Of a stretch of DNA of 9,817 bases, positions 5,397 through 9,817 are shown one piece after another (position 1 is the stretch's first letter; each line of letters begins with the position of its first letter). The stretch is taken from contig JAILQN010000315.1 of the NCBI GenBank assembly GCA_024699005.1, forward strand, positions 1 to 9,817, written 5' to 3'. The notes below the pieces were generated by a model. That model was not told the origin of the DNA. It saw only the letters and a list, made by a program, of their open reading frames with translations, and did not search any database. The translations under genes and the position numbers were made by a program. This stretch comes from Clostridia bacterium (lineage in GTDB: Bacteria; Bacillota_A; Clostridia; Oscillospirales; Acutalibacteraceae).

Positions 5397-6350
5397 ATGA
5401 AGCACTATCTCGCTCTTGACTGCGGCGGAACCAAGGTCGCGGCTGTCCTTTATGACGAAAATATGACGCGGCGCGCTGTGTGCGTCTCCGGAAGCGTGCG
5501 TCCCAACACCACAAGCGACGGTCTTATCCGGCAGCATACCGAAGATCTGATAAACGGTCTGGGGCTTGCGGGGCTTGAGGTGGAGGAATACGGCGGCGTG
5601 TGCGAGCCGCGTCTGATCGAAGCGATCCGGAGCGTCTGCCGGCTCGGGCGGGCGGCTCCTTCGGGCGAGGCTGAGGCCGGGCTCGCCGCAGCGGGTATCT
5701 TCGGCGACGGTCTGCTGGCTCTGTGCGGCACCGGCGCCACCATGTTCGCCCGGGTGGGCGGAAAAACTTACGTCGCGGGCGGCTACGGCGCGGCGGTCGC
5801 GGATGAGGGCTCCGGTTATTACGTCGGCAGGGCTGGGCTGATCGCCGCCATCCGGGACAGCGAGGACCGGGGAGAGCATACGTCTCTCACGCAGATGATA
5901 CCCGTCCATTTCGGCTATGACGGTCCGGAGGAAATGAGGTCCGCGATATTTTCGATCTACGGCAGGAAAGACAGATCGCCCGTCGCAAGCGTCGCGGGGT
6001 GCGCTCCGGTCGTGGTCCGGGCGGCTGCGCAGGGCGACGCCGTCGCCGCTTCGATCCTGGAGGACGCCGGCAGGCTGCTGGGACTTCAGATGGCTTATCT
6101 GATCAGAAAGAACTCTCTTCCCGGTTCCCTGCCGCTTGCGATATCCGGAAGTATGTGGCGCGGCAACCCGATCATGCTGAATGCATTCCGCGATGCCCTG
6201 CGGGAACGGAGCAGCCGCAAAGAGATCGTGATCCCGAGGCTGGAACCGGTGCTGGGCGTGCTCGCGCGGCGTATATATGAAACGCGCGGCGCGTTCAAGG
6301 AAGAGGACGTAAGGTTTCTGCTTTCGGAATACCCTGAGTTTGGGCTTTAA
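5397..6350 (+). CDS. BadF/BadG/BcrA/BcrD-family sugar kinase (N-acetylglucosamine kinase-like)
   Basis: 317 residues, normal for the ASKHA-fold BadF/BadG family, which in sugar clusters is usually an N-acetylhexosamine kinase transferring phosphate from ATP. Visible motifs are the phosphate-1 loop LALDCGGTK (5-13), FGDGLLALCGTGATMF (102-117) for phosphate-2, VAGGYGAAVADEGSGYYVGR (126-145), which is the family's GG-G-x-x-x-x-DEGSG signature, and an adenosine-type LAISGSM (247-253). It looks intact and cytoplasmic. It is the first gene of the plus-strand operon and is followed by two SIS proteins, consistent with making the sugar phosphate they act on. The N-terminus fits the family, so the start is sound, yet no ribosome binding site precedes it. 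The exact sugar cannot be told; glucosamine or N-acetylmuramate kinases are alternatives. Confidence 0.85.
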   Translation: MKHYLALDCGGTKVAAVLYDENMTRRAVCVSGSVRPNTTSDGLIRQHTEDLINGLGLAGLEVEEYGGVCEPRLIEAIRSVCRLGRAAPSGEAEAGLAAAGIFGDGLLALCGTGATMFARVGGKTYVAGGYGAAVADEGSGYYVGRAGLIAAIRDSEDRGEHTSLTQMIPVHFGYDGPEEMRSAIFSIYGRKDRSPVASVAGCAPVVVRAAAQGDAVAASILEDAGRLLGLQMAYLIRKNSLPGSLPLAISGSMWRGNPIMLNAFRDALRERSSRKEIVIPRLEPVLGVLARRIYETRGAFKEEDVRFLLSEYPEFGL

Positions 6351-6406
6351 GTTCCAGGTTCCGGGTTCAAAGTTCAAAGTTCAAAGTTCAAAGTTCCAGG
6401 TTCTAA
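6351..6406. repeat. Heptanucleotide tandem repeat, GTTCAAA type (8 units)
   Basis: Eight 7-bp units begin directly after the kinase stop: GTTCCAG, GTTCCGG, four copies of GTTCAAA, GTTCCAG, GTTCTAA. The array fills most of the 110-bp gap before the first SIS gene. No terminator is visible, so transcription probably runs on. Confidence 0.85.
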
Positions 6407-6460
6407 TTTCATAGACAATACGGACGCTGAAAGGCGCGGGCGCTTACGGAGGAAATAAAA

Positions 6461-7195
6461 ATGTTGCTTGACAGATACAGACAGGCTGTGGACGATCTTT
6501 TTGAAAAGGTCCGGGAGACCCAGACGGAGAATATCATAAAAGCCGGCGAAATAGTCGCGGAAAGCGTAGCCGGCGGCGGCTGCATATTCCTCTCCCGCAT
6601 CTGCCACGCGATGGAGATGGATTCCATCTACCGGGGCGGGGGACCGATCTTCTATAAGCATTTCAGCTACGATCTGAATATAGAGAACCCGGCGCGGAAG
6701 CGCGACCGCTCCGATCTCGGCATAGAGACGGAGGGCGCAGCCGCCAGGTACGCGTTGACGCAGTCGAATTTCCGGCCCGGCGACGTGCTGTTCGTCAGCT
6801 CGGTGTCCGGCAGGACGAAGAGCGTGGTCGACCTGGCTTACGAGGCGGTGAAGCTCGGGATAAAGGTGATCGCCTTCACCTCCATGGAATACGCCGTGCA
6901 GGTGGAACCTGTGCATCCCTCGGGCAAAAAGCTGTATGAGATCGCCACTCTGACTCTCGACAACTGCGCCCCGGCGGCGGAGGCCATGCTGGACGTCCCG
7001 GGCATAGAGGCGAGATTCGGCGCCGCTTCCGGCATCGCTTCCGATTATATCATGTGGAGCGTGACGAGCGTCGCGGTGGAAAAACTCCTTGAAAAAGGCA
7101 TTACGCCGGGCATACTCAAAAGCGCCAATTTCCCGGGCGGAAACGATTATAACAAGGCGGTCGTCGAGCCGCATTACGACGAGTTCGGGTGGTAG
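6461..7195 (+). CDS. SIS (sugar isomerase) domain protein, divergent UPF0309-like paralogue
   Basis: 244 residues, single SIS domain, co-linear with the UPF0309 protein encoded at 8190-8927. GGAGGA (6448-6453) lies seven bases before the ATG. Shared landmarks are the start ML.RY, PGDVLFVSSVSGRTK (106-120, the phosphosugar-binding SIS loop), HPSGKKLYE (152-160), and the C-terminal NFPGGNDYN (223-231), where the canonical protein has NLDGGDEHN. It departs in the first loop, SRICHAMEMDSIYRGGG (45-61), where canonical members have GCSHAGILAEEVFYRTGG, and in the segment after it (HFSYDLNIENP). SIS domains bind phosphosugars and either isomerise, deaminate or cleave them, or act as regulators. Loss of canonical loop residues suggests a changed substrate or a partner subunit role beside the second SIS protein. 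Both are inference. Confidence 0.8.
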   Translation: MLLDRYRQAVDDLFEKVRETQTENIIKAGEIVAESVAGGGCIFLSRICHAMEMDSIYRGGGPIFYKHFSYDLNIENPARKRDRSDLGIETEGAAARYALTQSNFRPGDVLFVSSVSGRTKSVVDLAYEAVKLGIKVIAFTSMEYAVQVEPVHPSGKKLYEIATLTLDNCAPAAEAMLDVPGIEARFGAASGIASDYIMWSVTSVAVEKLLEKGITPGILKSANFPGGNDYNKAVVEPHYDEFGW

Positions 7196-7200
7196 TTTAA

Positions 7201-7228
7201 GTTCCAAGTTCCAAGTTCCGAGTTCCAA
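7201..7228. repeat. Heptanucleotide tandem repeat, GTTCCAA type (4 units)
   Basis: Four 7-bp units just after the first SIS gene: GTTCCAA, GTTCCAA, GTTCCGA, GTTCCAA. The unit is close to the one after the kinase gene (GTTCAAA/GTTCCAG), so both gene ends carry related arrays in the same orientation. Confidence 0.8.
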
Positions 7229-7237
7229 AGCTTAGCG

Positions 7238-7395
7238 GTCAGGGAACAGTGATCAGTTTTAAGGTTGTTGATCATTTGATTATCAATATTCATTCCCCTG
7301 ACCCCTGATCCCTGACTCCTGCCCCCTTTGCTTATCCACTATCCACTACGCACTATCCCCTGCCCCCTGCCCCCTGCTCCCTGACCCCTGACACC
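7238..7395. repeat. Composite heptanucleotide repeat region (CCCCTGA, TATCCAC and TGCCCCC types)
   Basis: Three 7-bp-period blocks lie in the gap before the EEP gene. The first, 7238-7258, reads GTCAGGG, AACAGTG, ATCAGTT. The second, 7295-7322, reads CCCCTGA, CCCCTGA, TCCCTGA, CTCCTGC. The third, 7333-7395, has nine units: TATCCAC twice, TACGCAC, TATCCCC, TGCCCCC twice, TGCTCCC, TGACCCC, TGACACC. GTCAGGGA (7238-7245) is the exact complement of TCCCTGAC (7309-7316), so the first two blocks can form a stem around an AT-rich loop. The third block drifts from TATCCAC to TGACCCC without losing its register. No gene is visible in 7196-7419. Confidence 0.75.
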
Positions 7396-7419
7396 TAAAT
7401 AATATCCGGAGGAAAAGTT

Positions 7420-8127
7420 ATGAAAATCACTGTAATGAGCTTCAACATCCAGCACTGCTTCAACTACGTGACGGAAGAGATCGATTTTGACGCTTTCGTC
7501 GCGGAGATCCGCGCCATGGGAGCGGATATTATCGGCCTCAACGAGGTCAGGGGAGACGGTCCCGATCCCGACTACACCGAGCAGGCGAAGACCCTGGGCG
7601 ATATGCTGGGTTACAACTATTATTTCGGGCAGTCCACGCTGATCGACGGGGTGAATCCCTACGGAAACGCGATACTCTCGAAATATCCCATCATCTCCGC
7701 GGGCGTCGTCGGCATACCCGATCCGGTGGCTCCCGCTTACGACGGCTATTACGAGACCCGCAGCGTCCTGAACGCGAAAATAGACGTCGCCGGCGGTCTT
7801 GACGTCAGCGTGACGCATTTCGGCCTGAACCCCGACGAGGCGGCGAACGCGGCGGACACTGTACTGAAACAGATCCGGGACGAGAGGTTCGTCGTTATGG
7901 GCGATTTCAATATCGAACCCGATAACCCGCTTCTGGACCCCGTCCGCGCAAGACTGTTCGATACGGCGGAACTTTTCGACGGGGAAAAGAAGAGTTATCC
8001 CTCGGACAATCCGGATGTCAAAATCGACTATATGTTCACAAGCCGCGATATAAAGGTCCTCTCCGCGGATATCCCGGCGCACGTCGTCTCCGATCACAGG
8101 CCGTACGTGACGGTGATAGAGCTTTGA
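7420..8127 (+). CDS. Endonuclease/exonuclease/phosphatase (EEP) family protein
   Basis: 235 residues, one complete EEP domain without signal peptide, so a cytoplasmic metal-dependent phosphodiesterase or phosphatase. All core residues are visible: N9 in MSFNIQH, E42 in GLNEVRG, GNAILSKYPI (82-91), the substrate-side ETR (112-114), H133 in VTHFGL, D162 and N164 in GDFN, D203 in IDYMF, and D225-H226 in SDHRPY. GGAGGA (7408-7413) is six bases from the ATG. The family is broad (DNases, sphingomyelinases, inositol phosphatases, cyclic phosphodiesterases) and motifs do not fix the substrate. Its place between two SIS genes in a sugar operon suggests release or cleavage of a phosphorylated sugar or glycerophospho-type sugar. 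That is inference. No sign of damage. Confidence 0.88.
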   Translation: MKITVMSFNIQHCFNYVTEEIDFDAFVAEIRAMGADIIGLNEVRGDGPDPDYTEQAKTLGDMLGYNYYFGQSTLIDGVNPYGNAILSKYPIISAGVVGIPDPVAPAYDGYYETRSVLNAKIDVAGGLDVSVTHFGLNPDEAANAADTVLKQIRDERFVVMGDFNIEPDNPLLDPVRARLFDTAELFDGEKKSYPSDNPDVKIDYMFTSRDIKVLSADIPAHVVSDHRPYVTVIEL

Positions 8128-8189
8128 GTGTCGAACTTTGAGATCACGATTGTATTGAACTGAAAACTGAACTGAAAAGGGTAATGACC

Positions 8190-8927
8190 ATGCTTGGCAG
8201 AAACTATATTTCAAACGTGACGGATAACGTCAGACGGGCTTATGAAGAACAGACCGATATCCTCCGGACCGCGTCGGAATGGATCGCAGGTACCGTCGAA
8301 GCGAAACGTAACGTATTCGTGTTCGGCTGTTCCCACGCCGGCATCCTCGCCGAAGAGGTGTTTTACAGGACCGGAGGACTTGCAGTCATGAATCCGATCT
8401 TTTACCCGGATCTGATGCTCGATACACGCCCTGTGACCGACACGAGCAGATGCGAAAGGACGCCGGGAGTCGGGCAGCTGATAGTTGAACAAAACGAACT
8501 TCATGAGGGCGACCTGCTCATCCTTCATTCGGTATCCGGCAGGAACAACGTCCCCGTGGATATGGCGAACGCGGCGAGGGAACGGGGCGTCAGGACGATC
8601 TGCATCACGAACCTCGCTTACTCCTCCTCCGTGAGTTCCCGCCACCCCTCCGGAAAGCGGCTTTTTGAGGTCTGCGACCTTGTGATAGACAACAAAGGGG
8701 AGATCGGCGACACGTCCGTACAGATCCCGGGGCTGCCCGAGAGGATAGGCCCGACTTCCACCGTGGTGGGCGCCGCCGTAATAAACGCCCTTGTCATAGA
8801 CGCCGTGGAAAAGATGGTGGACGACGGCTTTGTGCCTCCGGTTTTCCTGAGCGCGAATCTGGACGGGGGCGACGAGCATAACGCGAGGATATTCGAGGAG
8901 TACGGGGAGAACATATTTTATATGTAA
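8190..8927 (+). CDS. UPF0309-type SIS domain protein
   Basis: 245 residues from the start at 8190. The in-frame ATG six bases upstream is less likely because AAAGGG (8176-8181) would then sit only two bases away, against eight for 8190, and relatives begin ML. Canonical UPF0309 features are VFGCSHAGILAEEVFYRTGG (44-63), LHSVSGRNNVPVDMA (112-126, phosphosugar loop), SSRHPSGKRLFE (149-160), GPTSTVVGA (187-195) and NLDGGDEHN (223-231). The family is a predicted phosphosugar-binding isomerase or related enzyme, cytoplasmic, usually encoded with sugar transporters and kinases; the reaction is not established. It lies 62 bp after the EEP gene, and that gap holds only a weak GAACTGA-like 7-bp pattern. 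The symporter gene follows 73 bp later. It appears intact and is the better conserved of the two SIS paralogues in this operon. Confidence 0.88.
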   Translation: MLGRNYISNVTDNVRRAYEEQTDILRTASEWIAGTVEAKRNVFVFGCSHAGILAEEVFYRTGGLAVMNPIFYPDLMLDTRPVTDTSRCERTPGVGQLIVEQNELHEGDLLILHSVSGRNNVPVDMANAARERGVRTICITNLAYSSSVSSRHPSGKRLFEVCDLVIDNKGEIGDTSVQIPGLPERIGPTSTVVGAAVINALVIDAVEKMVDDGFVPPVFLSANLDGGDEHNARIFEEYGENIFYM

Positions 8928-8995
8928 GGTTACAGGTAACAGGTAACAGGTAACAGGTGACAGATGACAGGTGACAGGTGACAGGTGACAGGTGG
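8928..8995. repeat. Heptanucleotide tandem repeat, GGTGACA type (9 units)
   Basis: Nine 7-bp units start at the base after the SIS stop codon: GGTTACA, three GGTAACA, GGTGACA, GATGACA, three GGTGACA. A partial tenth unit, GGTGG, ends at 8995. Each unit contains an AGGT(G) core resembling a Shine-Dalgarno sequence. The last, AGGTGG (8990-8995), lies five bases before the symporter ATG, so the array appears to supply that gene's ribosome binding site. Confidence 0.85.
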
Positions 8996-9000
8996 TTTGA

Positions 9001-9720
9001 ATGGATGAGAATAAAGAAAAAAACACTAACGTCAAAAAATTCGTGGAGGGCGTTTTCTCGGCGGAGGACAACTCCGCGGCAACGCTGGGGAAGAATCGGC
9101 TCGGCAAGTACAGCGATATAGCCATACGGATGTTCCACACCGGAGTGCTGACCCCGCGGGAGATGCTTTTCCCCGCCGTAGCGCAGCTTGCGAACCAGAT
9201 CCTTACGGCGGTGAACTGCTACCGCACGCTGTATTACGTCAACGTGCTGAAGATAGACATGGCGTACGTCACCGTGATCCTCATGCTGATCGGCATCTAC
9301 GACGTGCTCAACAACCCCCTGATGGGTATTGCGTACGACCGTACCCGAACCCGCTGGGGCAAGGCGAGACCGTATATCGTCCTCGCGGCGCCGCTTTACT
9401 TCCTGAGTACCGCGGTGCTGTACGCCGGCGCGATGTTCCTGGGGAACAGTTCCGGCAACGATCCGAAGAAGATCATTTTCGTATTCGTGGTGCTGTTCAT
9501 CCAGGAGACATTCTCCACGATTTACAGCCTGCCCCGGAACAATATGCTCACGCTGCAGACCGTGAACCCCGGGGACAGGATCACAGTTGGCCTTCTGCAG
9601 AACTACGTGGGAAATATCGGCTCCGACATTATTTTCGCCATGTTCATGCCCGTTATGGAGCTGAACAACAAGGGATATATAAGGCAACACCGCACAAAAA
9701 CGGTTTTATTATTTTTGTGA
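9001..9720 (+). pseudogene. GPH-family sugar:cation symporter (MFS), truncated by insertion sequence
   Basis: Glycoside-pentoside-hexuronide:cation symporters (MelB-like) take up sugars with Na+ or H+ and normally have about 450-500 residues and 12 membrane helices. Here residues 1-227 match the N-terminal half: a polar lead of about 50 residues, the first helices, then DVLNNPLMGIAYDRTRTRWG (101-120) and KARPYI (121-126), the family's cation-site and loop 2-3 signature. Further hydrophobic segments lie near 126-146, 158-174 and 197-217. After LNNKGYI (221-227) the frame reads twelve unrelated residues and stops, exactly where insertion-sequence DNA begins. The C-terminal half is missing from this window and may resume beyond the element. 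Transport by this copy is unlikely. Last gene of the operon, with its ribosome binding site made from the upstream repeat. Confidence 0.8.
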
Positions 9721-9730
9721 TAAAGCTGGT

Positions 9731-9755
9731 ATTATCAGCGATAATGTAGTATAAT
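9731..9755 (+). promoter_or_regulatory. Inverted repeat and -10 box in front of the transposase
   Basis: ATTATC (9731-9736) and GATAAT (9740-9745) form a perfect inverted repeat, followed by a consensus TATAAT (9750-9755) six bases before the ATG at 9762. No good -35 box is visible at the right distance, and such a -10 would place the transcript start at the ATG itself, so a leaderless message is possible. Low confidence. Confidence 0.3.
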
Positions 9756-9761
9756 AAACAT

Positions 9762-9817
9762 ATGAACAACAAGCAGATCAGTTTCGCCGTATTCTGTGAC
9801 GAACTCGCGAAAGTAAA
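9762..9817 (+). CDS. Transposase N-terminus, IS5-family-like (partial)
   Basis: Eighteen complete codons before the window ends: MNNKQISFAVFCDELAKV. The opening KQ-I-SFA followed by a charged stretch resembles the N-termini of IS5-family transposases, which begin with a similar QL(T/S)FA motif and continue into a DDE nuclease. So little is visible that the family is a suggestion. No ribosome binding site is seen before the ATG. Confidence 0.5.
   Translation, partial: MNNKQISFAVFCDELAKV

Larger units (their letters stand above)
9682..9817 (+). mobile_element. Left end of an insertion sequence (IS5-like), continues past the window
   Basis: Sequence character changes at about 9682, after the symporter codon for Ile227. 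The new DNA opens AGGCAACACCGCAC, plausibly the terminal repeat, then becomes AT-rich, and a transposase-like start follows at 9762. The boundary is placed from the loss of symporter reading and could be off by a few bases. The second end and the target duplication lie outside the window; TATA just before the junction is a possible duplicated target. Confidence 0.6.

Noticed and set aside
5379..6377. 332-codon open frame on the minus strand across the kinase gene
   Set aside because: The kinase on the plus strand has clear ASKHA motifs; the antisense frame runs into repeat DNA at both ends and shows no recognisable domain.
6461..7195. MurQ (N-acetylmuramate 6-phosphate etherase) identity for the SIS protein
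   Set aside because: Length and landmarks follow UPF0309 (ML.RY start, SVSGR loop, HPSGK, C-terminal N-x-x-GG), and MurQ-specific motifs are not apparent.

Overview
The window looks like a piece of a host-associated, anaerobic Bacillota genome, probably class Clostridia and most likely from a metagenome assembly. This rests on GGAGG-type ribosome binding sites, a Clostridia-style mix of families (UPF0309 SIS proteins, BadF-type sugar kinase, GPH symporter, DUF4838, DUF2075) and intergenic gaps packed with short degenerate repeats. The taxonomic placement is inference; there is no rRNA or marker gene.

Left third (1-3261, genes on the minus strand, visibly more AT-rich coding than the rest). 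A palindromic GC-rich repeat element and a 71-bp tandem duplication are followed by a small DUF559 nuclease-like gene with its own near-consensus promoter. Next come a repeat-invaded stub of an Old Yellow Enzyme-type NADH:flavin oxidoreductase (43 codons, intact ribosome binding site) and a large DUF2075 protein that joins a PD-(D/E)XK nuclease domain to a superfamily 1 helicase core.

Right two thirds (3271-9817). A divergent sugar-use cluster. On the minus strand is a DUF4838 glycoside-hydrolase-like protein without a signal peptide. On the plus strand, in order, are a BadF/BadG-type sugar kinase, a divergent UPF0309-like SIS protein, an endonuclease/exonuclease/phosphatase-fold protein, a canonical UPF0309 SIS protein and a GPH-family sugar:cation symporter. 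Two promoter-like sequences face away from each other at 5085-5152. Their -35 boxes lie in the two arms of one perfect palindrome, so one regulator could govern both arms. The likely logic is uptake by the symporter, cytoplasmic processing by the DUF4838 protein, phosphorylation by the kinase and isomerisation or cleavage by the SIS proteins. The substrate cannot be read from the sequence; an amino sugar or uronic-acid-type glycoside is a reasonable guess. The symporter is cut after about half its length by the end of an insertion sequence, probably IS5-like, so the pathway may be disabled in this strain.

The most unusual feature is the non-coding DNA. Nearly every gap between 5190 and 9000 is filled with degenerate tandem repeats. 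Their unit sequence differs from gap to gap, but the period is almost always exactly 7 bp.
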